This document shows positions 26,149-35,457 of a stretch of 64,000 bases of DNA, piece by piece. Source of the DNA: a virus; the IMG/VR virus record IMGVR_UViG_3300031951_011359, positions 1 to 64,000 of that record. One strand, 5' to 3'. Positions within the stretch are counted from its first letter, which is position 1. Each line of letters begins with the position of its first letter. The notes beneath the pieces were generated by a model, which worked only from the letters and a program-made list of their open reading frames with translations, was not told where the DNA came from and ran no database searches. A program made the translations under genes and the position numbers.

Positions 26149-26993
26149 TAAATACGCTCCCACCTCTCAGGAATGAGGTCACTATCATCAACAGTGGCGG
26201 CAGAACCATACCATACTTTAGGAGCAACAATTGGTTGAGTTGGATTTTCAATTAACCATGCACCCCACCAACTCATAGAACTATTGGCAATAATTCCACC
26301 AGAACATAAGGACATTAGACACAAATCAATATAAGGAATCAAAGAATGCCTCATTTGACCATCAGCATCAAGATGAACATGTCCATACCTTTCATTGTTT
26401 TCTGAAAGAAGAAATCTATCAGAACTAAAAATGCTCTGTTTAGAACACCATGCAATATCATCAGAAAATACAAGAACAGAAATGTCTTTATCAAACTTTT
26501 CTAATGCTCGTTCATAATACTCAAGTTCACATACAGGATGATAATATTGAAGATTTACATAGTCACCTCTGCGAACATGTAAGAAAATAACATTACCAAT
26601 TTCAGAAATAAAATTCTTACATAGTTCCAAATGCTCAGACTTAAAAGTAAAATCTTGTTTGATTTCATTCTTAATATGAGCAAAATACTTTTCTGTTTGA
26701 AAATAATCTTCAAGATTACAATTATCTGGGCAAGAATTAAAAAATTCCTCATCAAATGCACCAGTGCTTGCTTTGTAAGTTGGAAAATTACTGGAAACTA
26801 ATCCAAGATTTTTTTCACCAACACAACTCATCTCAAAACAATCGAAAAGACCATAGTTAGTTTGATGTGGTCCTTCGGGAGAAGGAACAACCCAATCATA
26901 TCCGTGTTGTGCAGCAATACCACGAAGAGCAGCATACTGAAACATCTGATTTCCAAGACGCCCGTTAGAACCGAGCCTATTATAACCGATCAT
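26148..26993 (-). CDS. GT11 alpha-1,2-fucosyltransferase-like protein (second copy)
   Basis: A 281-residue protein with GRLGNQMFQYAALRGIAAQHG, VIFLHVRRGDYV and GGIIANSSMSWWGAWL, the same GT11 blocks as the gene at 23.7-24.6 kb. The two differ throughout, so this is a diverged paralogue rather than a recent copy. It is predicted to use GDP-fucose made by gmd/fcl in this operon. Confidence 0.88.
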   Translation of the reverse strand: MIGYNRLGSNGRLGNQMFQYAALRGIAAQHGYDWVVPSPEGPHQTNYGLFDCFEMSCVGEKNLGLVSSNFPTYKASTGAFDEEFFNSCPDNCNLEDYFQTEKYFAHIKNEIKQDFTFKSEHLELCKNFISEIGNVIFLHVRRGDYVNLQYYHPVCELEYYERALEKFDKDISVLVFSDDIAWCSKQSIFSSDRFLLSENNERYGHVHLDADGQMRHSLIPYIDLCLMSLCSGGIIANSSMSWWGAWLIENPTQPIVAPKVWYGSAATVDDSDLIPERWERI

Positions 26994-26995
26994 AA

Positions 26996-27700
26996 TTAGT
27001 CCTCTATTGTAATTGTAGGGGGGAGATTAAAATGAAAACCAAATGGGATTAATCCTTGATTTTCTGGAATTGCTGTTTCATATGAAAATCTTGCAGCAAT
27101 TTCAACTGAAGGAAACTTACATCCTTCTTCAATAAACATATGTCTATTGTGTACGCAAATGTTTCCATCTTCTGCAAAGTTATTTGCGTTAAAGTGCTTG
27201 TAGAAATCTCCAGTGGTGCAATTAAAAGGTATTTCTCTTTTCAAAGGAACCTCCAGAAGTTTTTTACTTCTCAAAGAGAATCCACCATTTCCAACTCTAA
27301 TGTGTTCACCAAATGGAGTTACATAAGAGTTTTCTTGATATGGCCAAGGAGCACCAATATAATCATATTCATAAAACTCATCAGACCATGCATCTGGATT
27401 AATAATAAAAGCATGATCATGAACCATCAAACAATAATCTTTATCTATATGTCTGTGAAGTTCATATAAACAATACTTACTATACTCATCAATATTAGTA
27501 ATTGGAAAAACCATTTCCTCTATTACAATACCATCATCCAATAGAGAATCATGATATTGATCTTTTATTTTTTTTGATGTAATAAGTTTTACTGAACCAA
27601 ATTTTGCTTGTTCAATACAAGTGAAAATTGCTTTGATAGTTCCACTTACTCTGGATGTATTGTCTACAGCAACTAAAGTTACTCTGGATAAATCAAGCAT
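26996..27700 (-). CDS. DUF5672-like glycosyltransferase
   Basis: A 234-residue protein. CLMVHDHAFIINPDAW, YDYIGAPWPYQ and VGNGGFSLRSKKLLEVP are the features of DUF5672-type putative glycosyltransferases: a DH acidic site, the IGAPW turn and the GNGGF loop. It starts at the ATG that overlaps the upstream stop by 8 nt. Donor and acceptor are unknown. Confidence 0.7.
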   Translation of the reverse strand: MLDLSRVTLVAVDNTSRVSGTIKAIFTCIEQAKFGSVKLITSKKIKDQYHDSLLDDGIVIEEMVFPITNIDEYSKYCLYELHRHIDKDYCLMVHDHAFIINPDAWSDEFYEYDYIGAPWPYQENSYVTPFGEHIRVGNGGFSLRSKKLLEVPLKREIPFNCTTGDFYKHFNANNFAEDGNICVHNRHMFIEEGCKFPSVEIAARFSYETAIPENQGLIPFGFHFNLPPTITIED

Positions 27701-28994
27701 TGATAAACAAATCAACTACACTTTCAATATAATCAATCATATTCTGATTAATTGTTGGAGAGCATCCAAGAAAGAATACTTTATTCAAAACTTGGTTTGC
27801 TTTTGGATATTTAGTTGCATCATCAAGGTGACTATATCCAGGATGGAGAAGAACGTTTCCTGCAAAATAATTACGAGTTTGAATCTTATTACTTTCCAAA
27901 TGAGCAACAAGAGTTCTCTTTAGATCTTTATCTTCACATACAATAGGAACACCAAACCAACTTGTTTCTGCACCTTCACGTTCATTAACAACTCGGGTTC
28001 CAGGAATTTTCTCAATAATCTTTTGAATTTTTTCTTTATTACTTCTACGCAGTTGATGAATTTCTTCAAACTTTTGAAGTTGAATTAACCCAACAGCACC
28101 TTGCATATCAAGAGGTTTGAGATTATATCCCATAGTTGAAAAAACATACTTATGATCAACTATGTCTTCGTAGTTTTCTAACCAAGTATCAAAACGTTTT
28201 CCACAAACACCATTAGAAAGAAGATTTTGCTGACCAACACAATAACATCCACGACCCCACCAAGCAAAACTACGAGCAAGGTCAATAATTCCTTTTTCAT
28301 TTGAAGAAACCATACCTCCTTCCATCGTGCAAATGTGATGTGCAGGATAGAATGAGCAGGAAGCAGCAACTGCATAATCAGTCAGATAATTACCATGCCA
28401 CTTGCTTCCAAGACTATCACAGTTATCTGCAATCAAAGCAATACTCTTGCGGCGGCAAAGATCAACGAACTTGTTCATGTTGTAGGGATTGCCAAGAACA
28501 GGCGATGAAATGGCACCAACAGTTCTTTCAGTAATTTTGTTCTCAACCTGATCCAAATCCCAGTTAAGATCTTCCCAATCAATATCAACAAAAACAGGTT
28601 TCAAACCACACTGAACAATTGGTGCAATTGTAGTAACGAATCCACATGCACACACAATAATTTCATCACCATCTTTCCACCCAAAATACTTTTTGAGTGC
28701 AGCGAACATTACAAGGTTGGCAGAACTTCCAGAGTTCACCATCACAGAATGCTTGAAGTTGAACTTCTTTGAGAACTCACGCTCAAACTTATTAACTTGC
28801 TCACCAGAAGAAAGCCACTTTCCTTTCATAGTGGAGTGAATAAGTTCCCTAACCTCCAGGTCATCCCAGTAGGGACCAGAATAATATACATTATCTTCAC
28901 CACCAACAAACTCTTTTTTATTTGCTAGATATGGGAATACATCCTTATCCACTTCTTTGGCAGATTGAATAAAACTGTCAATTAGGTCGTACAT
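27693..28994 (-). CDS. rfbH: PLP-dependent CDP-4-keto-6-deoxyhexose 3-dehydrase (RfbH-like)
   Basis: A 433-residue member of the DegT/DnrJ/EryC1 fold. The PLP-binding Lys is replaced by His in CSFYPAHHICTMEGG (His219/220), the hallmark of the [2Fe-2S] dehydrase E1 rather than an aminotransferase. Cys250, Cys252 and Cys264 in GRGCYCVGQQN and NGVCGKRF match the cluster-binding region, including the following CGKRF. It removes the C3 hydroxyl on the way to 3,6-dideoxyhexoses. A short-chain reductase-like gene lies directly downstream in coding order before it. An electron-donating partner (E3) is not seen here. Confidence 0.85.
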   Translation of the reverse strand: MYDLIDSFIQSAKEVDKDVFPYLANKKEFVGGEDNVYYSGPYWDDLEVRELIHSTMKGKWLSSGEQVNKFEREFSKKFNFKHSVMVNSGSSANLVMFAALKKYFGWKDGDEIIVCACGFVTTIAPIVQCGLKPVFVDIDWEDLNWDLDQVENKITERTVGAISSPVLGNPYNMNKFVDLCRRKSIALIADNCDSLGSKWHGNYLTDYAVAASCSFYPAHHICTMEGGMVSSNEKGIIDLARSFAWWGRGCYCVGQQNLLSNGVCGKRFDTWLENYEDIVDHKYVFSTMGYNLKPLDMQGAVGLIQLQKFEEIHQLRRSNKEKIQKIIEKIPGTRVVNEREGAETSWFGVPIVCEDKDLKRTLVAHLESNKIQTRNYFAGNVLLHPGYSHLDDATKYPKANQVLNKVFFLGCSPTINQNMIDYIESVVDLFINA

Positions 28995-29800
28995 AGTTGT
29001 TTAATAATTTCTTCTGTTGAAATTGATTGAGTAAATCCAAGTGTTTGTAACTTTGTTGTATCAAGCCAAAAATCTTTTGCTTGAACAATCTGATGAAATT
29101 CAGGTGCTTCTTTAAATTTTATAACTGATTTAGAACCCAGATACTCCTTTGCTTTACCAATTATATCACCAATAGAGGTTGGTTGTCCACTCCCAACATT
29201 ATAAATTTCATTTATGTTTCCTTCATCACAGATAAGTTTTATTGCTTTACATACATCATCAAGGTGCATTACATCACGAACTGGAGTTCCCTCATCATAT
29301 AAGTAAACATCTTCATCTTGCTTAAGAAGATTGATCATATGTACAAGAGCATTCTTTTTAAGAGATGCTTTGTTGTCACTCTTTCCCAAAACATTACACA
29401 AGCGTATAATTCTATACTTAACATTATAAGTTTTGCAAAAAGAAATCAGTAAATCTTCTGCTGCTTTTTTTGTAATGGAATAGAACCCTGTTGGTTTGCA
29501 GATGTATTCTTCTTTTGCTGGTAATTCAGTTTCCCCGTATACGAACCAAGAACTGATAAAATTGAAGACAATATCAGAATCTCTACAAAAATCCAAAACT
29601 TCACAAAGAACTTTGAGGTTGGTTTCGACATCGAGGGTAATATTGGTATGTACGTTGTAATTGTCTACTGTTGAAATTAAATAAAGAATACTTTTTGTTT
29701 TTGGTTTTCTCTCTTCTCGATCTTGCTTAAGGACTAGATCTGGGTAGAGACTGCAGAATCTACCACCCACAAATCCAGAAGCACCATATACACTAATCAT
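28982..29800 (-). CDS. Short-chain dehydrogenase/epimerase, possible dideoxyhexose reductase
   Basis: A 272-residue extended SDR: SVYGASGFVGGRFCSLYPD, a shortened glycine loop, SSWFVYGE, catalytic YSITKKAAEDLL, and RLCNVLG. It overlaps the RfbH-like gene by 13 nt. In O-antigen clusters the gene next to rfbH is often abequose or paratose synthase (RfbJ/RfbS), which reduces the 3-dehydrase product, so that role is a reasonable inference. Substrate is not proven. Confidence 0.7.
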   Translation of the reverse strand: MISVYGASGFVGGRFCSLYPDLVLKQDREERKPKTKSILYLISTVDNYNVHTNITLDVETNLKVLCEVLDFCRDSDIVFNFISSWFVYGETELPAKEEYICKPTGFYSITKKAAEDLLISFCKTYNVKYRIIRLCNVLGKSDNKASLKKNALVHMINLLKQDEDVYLYDEGTPVRDVMHLDDVCKAIKLICDEGNINEIYNVGSGQPTSIGDIIGKAKEYLGSKSVIKFKEAPEFHQIVQAKDFWLDTTKLQTLGFTQSISTEEIIKQLCTT

Positions 29801-29814
29801 AAATTTTTTTGTTC

Positions 29815-30564
29815 TTAATTAGAAATAATTTTATTATATAATTGAGGAGCAATTTCTTTTTTAATTGCAACCATATTACATCCACTACCTTCAATCATGT
29901 ATTTTTTAATTGTAGTATATAATTCTATTGTTAATGGTATCAACAATGGCATAGATTCAAAATAAAAAGGATGTCTTGGATCAACTTTTTGTAAGAAAAT
30001 ATCAAATTTACTATTATCAAAACATCTAAGCAAATCTTCAGGTGATACTCCTCTATCTAACATACAAGATCCAAATTCAAATTGAATTATATCAGTATTA
30101 CTAAGAATATTTTTTCCACCATTAAAGACATCTATTTCCATACCTTCAATATCTATTTTTAGAAAATCAATTTTTTTTATATTGTTATCTTTACAATAAC
30201 TATCTAAAGTTTTAACAGGAAAGGAAATTCCAACATCTTCAGAAGTTGCCAAATATGTTCTAAAAACAAATGATTGAGTATTTGGATAATATGTAAAAAT
30301 ACCTTCTTTATCACCCAGTCCAAAACAATTAAGATATATTAAATTTTCTACATTTTCAGTATCTTCTAATTGTTTAATTTGATTTTCAATTTGTGTCAAA
30401 AATTTTGGATCAGGTTCAAATAAATGAAACTCTCTTGATTTATCATAAGAATTTTTTAAATAATCAATATCATCCCTAGATCCAATATCAAAAATAACTT
30501 TAACATTTTCTTTAATTAAATTAAAAAAATCTACTTCATCTTTTGGAAAAATATCAAATGGCAT
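29815..30564 (-). CDS. FkbM-family methyltransferase
   Basis: A 249-residue SAM methyltransferase with VIFDIGSRDDIDYLK (motif I), FHLFEPDPKFL, a TLDSYCKDNNIKKIDFLKID core and DIEGMEIDVFNGG, the FkbM signature. FkbM proteins O-methylate sugars or polyketides. It probably caps a glycan of this operon. It overlaps the upstream glycosyltransferase by 11 nt. Confidence 0.88.
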   Translation of the reverse strand: MPFDIFPKDEVDFFNLIKENVKVIFDIGSRDDIDYLKNSYDKSREFHLFEPDPKFLTQIENQIKQLEDTENVENLIYLNCFGLGDKEGIFTYYPNTQSFVFRTYLATSEDVGISFPVKTLDSYCKDNNIKKIDFLKIDIEGMEIDVFNGGKNILSNTDIIQFEFGSCMLDRGVSPEDLLRCFDNSKFDIFLQKVDPRHPFYFESMPLLIPLTIELYTTIKKYMIEGSGCNMVAIKKEIAPQLYNKIISN

Positions 30565-31696
30565 TTTTATTTCCTCTAATTTGATTAAGTAACATTTTTA
30601 ATGATTCTGTTTTTTTAGAATTATAATTTTCCCCCATCCAAATGTGACTATTACTTGCATTTTTATAATGAAAAATAAAGGATTCTTCAATATCATCAGA
30701 TTCTAATTTTATTAGATCTACAAAAGATGGTTTAGGAAAATTAAATTTTACTAAAAATTTATCAATAATATATTGGAACATATTTTTAAAATACTCCCAA
30801 TAATTATCCCTTTTTGTTTGATATGGATAACTTCTATCATCAGCATAATAAGCACCCCCCTTTATTGTAGGTGCATAAGTTTCAAAAGGAAGAATCAAAT
30901 CCTTTTCATTATCATATTCAAGTAAAACTGCCAAAGAACCATTTATCCCGACTTCAATTTGATTTTGATTTTTAGGTATTGTATGAGGATCATTTTCAAC
31001 ATAAGAATCTCTTTGAATAGAAATTTGGTCAAAATATTTAATTTTCAATTGATCTTTATACTTATTCATATACGTTAGACATTCTCCACCAACATCACAT
31101 GTTATTCCATTGTAATTTGCAAGTCCCCAACTCAATTCATGAGGATTTGGCATATTAGGTATATTTGCAACTACAAACCCATTCCATGGATAACTAAAGG
31201 CAAATTCTCCTGGTTCACTTTCACTTTTAAAATAACTTAAGTACCTATAATGAGGTACAAAAGCAAAATTATGTTCTTTCATCATATTAGAAAAAGATAC
31301 ATCTTTAATAAAAAACATATCAGAATCAATCATTATGGATACGGATTTATCTCTTGAAATGTAATGTTTCCACCCCCAAGTAAATGCATATGAACAAGCA
31401 TAACTTCCACCTAAAGCAAATGACCCATTATTATCATATTGCAAATATCCATTAATATATTTTAATTCAGGATCCAATTCAACTCGTATACATTTAATAT
31501 TTAATTCATTACATATATTAAAAATTTGATCTAATCTTTCTGAAGAATACCCACTACCTGGATCACCACCAGGACGTTCATTATTAAACACAATAAACTC
31601 AAAATCATCTTTGACGTGGCGTTTAATTGATTCGTACTGAAGTTGAATAAAGTCAGGACGATTATGGGAATAGGTATAAATTTTAACCTTGCTCAT
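30554..31696 (-). CDS. Large GT-A fold glycosyltransferase-like protein
   Basis: A 380-residue protein. IYTYSHNRPDFIQLQYESIK resembles the GT2 N-terminus, and IMIDSDMFFIKDVSF contains the DxD metal motif; the remainder (YPWNGFVVANIPNMP, CLTYMNKYKDQLK) is unlike any family I can name. It lies between a GT11-like and an FkbM gene, which supports a role in glycan assembly. Not a strong family match. Confidence 0.6.
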   Translation of the reverse strand: MSKVKIYTYSHNRPDFIQLQYESIKRHVKDDFEFIVFNNERPGGDPGSGYSSERLDQIFNICNELNIKCIRVELDPELKYINGYLQYDNNGSFALGGSYACSYAFTWGWKHYISRDKSVSIMIDSDMFFIKDVSFSNMMKEHNFAFVPHYRYLSYFKSESEPGEFAFSYPWNGFVVANIPNMPNPHELSWGLANYNGITCDVGGECLTYMNKYKDQLKIKYFDQISIQRDSYVENDPHTIPKNQNQIEVGINGSLAVLLEYDNEKDLILPFETYAPTIKGGAYYADDRSYPYQTKRDNYWEYFKNMFQYIIDKFLVKFNFPKPSFVDLIKLESDDIEESFIFHYKNASNSHIWMGENYNSKKTESLKMLLNQIRGNKNAI

Positions 31697-32664
31697 TTGA
31701 TGCTCCTATAAAATTGATTTATTTCTTTGTATTCTTCATACTCTTCCCTACAATCAGCACCAGTCATCAGATCACCATCACGATCCAACCAATACCAATC
31801 ATCCACAATAGATTCGTGAGGTCTCCACCAACCATTGGAAGTTTTATAATCAAACCAATACTTAGGAGCAATCACGTCACAATCTTTATTTGTCCAAACT
31901 GGCCAAAATGCAAAAGTAGAAGAAGAAATAATAACGTTTTTTGCAGTATTGAGAATTGAATAATCAACACCAACTGGCCCACCTGGATAGGCATACCAAC
32001 CAATACTTCCTTGATATGGATCTTTTTCTTCCATTATAGCAGAACCAACAACTTCGGCAAATGGAATGAATTGTCTTGCATGTTCTGGGTCATCAGTGAC
32101 ACAGACAAATTTCATATCTGGATTTTTGTCCAGCATATGTTTTGCTGCGGTCTGATAATACTCTGGAGGAACCCAAGAAGCACCGGTCAAATAATCACCG
32201 CCACGAAATTGAATTACACAAATATCATCAGAAGAATAGTCGGTGATTTTGTTGTCATAGTCCAACCATTTAATAATATCATCCCTACGATGACTAATGT
32301 ATGACATATTTTGAAAGTATCCCTCAACCTTTGTGTTATCAGGAAGTTCACTCCAGAGGTGATCATCAAACACATTCATCTCCTCTCCTCCCATGTAGGA
32401 AGGATACCTCTGCCTACGCTCAAGGTAATAGTTATTGATTCCTTCGGGCAGTTCAACTGGAGGTCCACCCTCAGGACCATGACCACCAATGACGGGTTTA
32501 CCCATATCAAAGTTAGTCATAAATGCACATGCTTTGAAAGGGGTAGTTGGTTTCTTTTGAATACCCCAATCATACCCCATTCTTTCAGCAATGATTCTTG
32601 GAACAAGAATGTGCCAAAGTTGGTTCCCAATACCAGAACCATCATAAATTTCAGAAACAATCAT
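31693..32664 (-). CDS. GT11-like (fucosyltransferase-type) protein
   Basis: A 323-residue protein. GSGIGNQLWHILVPRIIAER is a variant of the GT11 GxGNQMF block, VIQFRGGDYLTGA replaces HVRRGD, and NVIISSSTFAFWPVWTNKD takes the place of the NSTMSWW block. It is therefore a diverged GT11 relative. The donor is probably GDP-fucose or a related GDP-sugar. It is coupled by 4-nt overlaps to both neighbours. Confidence 0.7.
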   Translation of the reverse strand: MIVSEIYDGSGIGNQLWHILVPRIIAERMGYDWGIQKKPTTPFKACAFMTNFDMGKPVIGGHGPEGGPPVELPEGINNYYLERRQRYPSYMGGEEMNVFDDHLWSELPDNTKVEGYFQNMSYISHRRDDIIKWLDYDNKITDYSSDDICVIQFRGGDYLTGASWVPPEYYQTAAKHMLDKNPDMKFVCVTDDPEHARQFIPFAEVVGSAIMEEKDPYQGSIGWYAYPGGPVGVDYSILNTAKNVIISSSTFAFWPVWTNKDCDVIAPKYWFDYKTSNGWWRPHESIVDDWYWLDRDGDLMTGADCREEYEEYKEINQFYRSIK

Positions 32665-33500
32665 TTGATTAAACTTGTAAACTTCTCTTTGTTATCAAGG
32701 ATATATTGTGGGTAAGAATCATCTACAGGTACAGTTTGATAAATTGCATAGTCTCTTCCCAATGGATCTTTGTTATCTTTGACTCTGGCAACATTCCGTT
32801 TGATTTGATCATTGTTTAACTCAGAATGAGCAGCACACTCAATCTTTTTTAACACTCTCTCCTCAACAGAAAGTCCTTCACTTCCAACATAACTCCAGTG
32901 CCACCCACCAGGAAAAATTCTATAATTTTTTTCATTTTCCTGTTTACTACGCAATTCAGATAAAGTATATTTGTTAAGAATTGATTTACTGAATAATTTA
33001 GTGCCCAACCATCTTGGCCTATCTTCATAATCCCAATCGGTTGTCATAGCACGAATTATACCACCAACTTCAACAAGATTCAAGTATCCCATACAATTTT
33101 CTTGGGCAAAATGAAAAATTGCTTCCTGTTGAAAATAAGTGTTTAGTTTTTCAATTGCTTCTGGATTAGGAACTTCATCAACGTCACTCCAAATAATTGC
33201 ATCTTCATCAGATATATTTTGTAAAATGCAATTCTTAATATTATCCTTTTGAAAAACATCTCTTTGATATGGATGAAGTTCTGGTGATGTTGTATCCTCA
33301 ACAATGTTGTGAATGATTTTATGGTTGAACTTTTCAAACCTGCCTTTATTTTCTTGATAGTAAAGTGGTTTATCCAGACCAGAAAATGTTTTTGTTGCTT
33401 CACTTAAAATAAAGAAATCAACATAAGGATCAAGAATATTCAATCTAATTTCTAAGATATCCAATTCATTGAAAAAAGGAAATACATCAATTACTCTCAT
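32661..33500 (-). CDS. GT17-like N-acetylglucosaminyltransferase
   Basis: A 279-residue protein. MRVIDVFPFFNELDILEIRL, FILSEATKTFSG, KPLYYQENKGRF, IWSDVDEVPN and FPGGWHWSYVG follow the order of GT17 (beta-1,4-mannosyl-glycoprotein GlcNAc transferase) enzymes; SDVDEVP is the metal-binding motif. It adds a HexNAc to a surface glycan. Confidence 0.85.
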   Translation of the reverse strand: MRVIDVFPFFNELDILEIRLNILDPYVDFFILSEATKTFSGLDKPLYYQENKGRFEKFNHKIIHNIVEDTTSPELHPYQRDVFQKDNIKNCILQNISDEDAIIWSDVDEVPNPEAIEKLNTYFQQEAIFHFAQENCMGYLNLVEVGGIIRAMTTDWDYEDRPRWLGTKLFSKSILNKYTLSELRSKQENEKNYRIFPGGWHWSYVGSEGLSVEERVLKKIECAAHSELNNDQIKRNVARVKDNKDPLGRDYAIYQTVPVDDSYPQYILDNKEKFTSLIK

Positions 33501-34344
33501 ACTCCTCCTTCATCGCATTAAAGACTTTTGAAATTCCTTCTTGAATAGATGTTTTTGGCATCCACCATTTCATAATAAAAGTATCTGCTTGATTTCTTTT
33601 GTCTAATTGAACAGAATCCTTTTCTTCTGATGGTTTAACTATAACATCATGATTTCCAATCAAAGAAAACTGCCCATTGATCATACTTGCAATATCTCTA
33701 ATTTTCGTATAGTGAAAACTAGTAATATGAAGATTGTCTTCTGGAGTAAAATCAGTGAAATTTTCCATTACCGTTTCAAGTGCTTCGCAGCAATCTTCAG
33801 CATAGAGAAAATCACGTTGTTCTTCACCATCAGTAAGCATATCAATTACACCAGTTTCAAATCCTTTACGAATGAAGTCTGTAATAACATGTGCCTTCTC
33901 ATGATTTTTTTCAATACCATAGACATTCCAGAACTTAACAATCAGTCCGTTCAAAGATTTTGTATAAAGTTCTCCAACATTTTTCAAAACACCATATGGA
34001 GAGTAACTCATATTACTCATTTGAGACGATGCAAATACAAATCTCACATTATATTTCTGGAGAAGAGTAAATGCATTTGCCATCAAACGACAATTGTTAT
34101 TAATAAACTGGAAAGTATGTTGATACTTTTTCAGATATCGTGATCCACCCACATCAAAAGCAAGGAAAAATACAAAGTCAGAATCAGAAATTCTTTCTTC
34201 CAAAAGAGGATTTGGAATAGTTGTCATGTCTTCATCTGAGGTATTCACCAAATCAAATTCATGAACTTGATGTCCCTTGTTACGCAAATACTCCGTCAGA
34301 TAAGCACCGATTTGCCCACTGGAACCCAATACTGTAATTTTCAT
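33487..34344 (-). CDS. NAD-dependent epimerase/dehydratase (SDR)
   Basis: A 285-residue extended SDR with VLGSSGQIGAYLTEYLRNKG, ASSQMSNMSYSPYG and YGVLKNVGELY (YxxxK). The remainder has the DGEEQRDFLYAEDC block of nucleotide-sugar epimerases. It lies next to the GDP-mannose epimerase-like gene; the substrate cannot be deduced. Confidence 0.75.
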   Translation of the reverse strand: MKITVLGSSGQIGAYLTEYLRNKGHQVHEFDLVNTSDEDMTTIPNPLLEERISDSDFVFFLAFDVGGSRYLKKYQHTFQFINNNCRLMANAFTLLQKYNVRFVFASSQMSNMSYSPYGVLKNVGELYTKSLNGLIVKFWNVYGIEKNHEKAHVITDFIRKGFETGVIDMLTDGEEQRDFLYAEDCCEALETVMENFTDFTPEDNLHITSFHYTKIRDIASMINGQFSLIGNHDVIVKPSEEKDSVQLDKRNQADTFIMKWWMPKTSIQEGISKVFNAMKEEYESN

Positions 34345-34345
34345 A

Positions 34346-35425
34346 TCAAACAGGGTGATGGAAAGGAACGTAGGTTTCGTTTTCTAACTGAGAATTAATC
34401 CAATGATAAGTTTTTGAGATACCCTCTTCAAGACTCATCGAATAATCCCACTGAAGTTTTTCACGAATCAAACTATTATTTGAATTACGACCACGAACTC
34501 CAAGAGGTCCATCAATATGCTTTTTAGTAATTTTCTTACCTGCTACCTTTGCAGCAATATCAGCAAGTTGATTAATGGTTACCATCTCTTCAGAACCAAT
34601 ATTGACTGGACCCATGAAGTCTGACTGAACCAGACGATAGGTTGCCTCAACACATTCATCAATATAAAGAAATGAGCGTGTCTGCTCACCATCTCCCCAA
34701 ATTTCAACTTCACCACCTTCTACAGGAAGTTCTGCTACTTTACGACAAATTGCTGCTGGTGATTTTTCTTTACCACCTCTCCAAGTTCCTTCTGGACCAA
34801 AAATATTATGGTAGCGAGCAACTCTGACTGGGATACCATAATTTCGATTATAAGCAAAGAAAAGACGTTCAGAAAACAATTTTTCCCACCCATATTCACT
34901 GTCTGGTCCAGCAGGATAAGCGTCATTTTCTTTTAATCCAGGATTTTCAGCGTCCATCTGAATATGCTCTGGATACATACAAGCAGATGATGAAAAGAAA
35001 ATTTTAGTTCTATTTACACCTAACCTTTCATTCAAATCTTTGACTGAACGAAGAATATTTAAATTAATAGTAGCAGAATTATTCATCACATCTGCATCAT
35101 GATCACCTGTAAAAATATACCCTGCTCCACCCATATCAGCAGCAAACTGATAGATTTCATCAAAAGTTCCAATATATCTTGATGGAACAAACTTATAAAA
35201 GTTATTTCCATATCCTCTAAATTGAACAACTTTTTCTACAAGGTTTTGATCTGTTAGATCACCTTGAATAAATTCATCTGCTTCAGTTTTAGAATGTTCT
35301 GGTCTTTTTACATCTACACCACAAACCCAATAACCTTCCTTTTTAAGTCTTTTTACCATGTGACTTCCAATAAAGCCACCTGCACCAAGAACAAGTGCTC
35401 TCTTTATATAATTTGCCATAAACAA
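34346..35425 (-). CDS. GDP-mannose 3,5-epimerase-like SDR
   Basis: A 359-residue protein whose landmarks match plant-type GDP-mannose 3,5-epimerase: QFAADMGGAGYIFTGDH, SSSACMYPEHIQ, the AGPDSEYGWEKLFSE active site with Tyr/Lys, RYHNIFGPEGTWRGGKEKSP, GDGEQTRSFLYIDECVE, and GPLGVRGRNSNNSLI. The enzyme converts GDP-mannose to GDP-L-galactose/gulose. The frame may start at TTG, which is well placed after AGGAG, or at an ATG six bases later. It shares the GDP-mannose pool with gmd/fcl in this operon. Confidence 0.87.
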   Translation of the reverse strand: MFMANYIKRALVLGAGGFIGSHMVKRLKKEGYWVCGVDVKRPEHSKTEADEFIQGDLTDQNLVEKVVQFRGYGNNFYKFVPSRYIGTFDEIYQFAADMGGAGYIFTGDHDADVMNNSATINLNILRSVKDLNERLGVNRTKIFFSSSACMYPEHIQMDAENPGLKENDAYPAGPDSEYGWEKLFSERLFFAYNRNYGIPVRVARYHNIFGPEGTWRGGKEKSPAAICRKVAELPVEGGEVEIWGDGEQTRSFLYIDECVEATYRLVQSDFMGPVNIGSEEMVTINQLADIAAKVAGKKITKKHIDGPLGVRGRNSNNSLIREKLQWDYSMSLEEGISKTYHWINSQLENETYVPFHHPV

Positions 35426-35457
35426 GTCAATAATCTCCTAGTATATATTATAGCATA

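Noticed and set aside
27693-28994. DegT-type sugar aminotransferase
   Set aside because: The PLP-lysine position is His and a Cys cluster region is present, so a dehydrase fits better.
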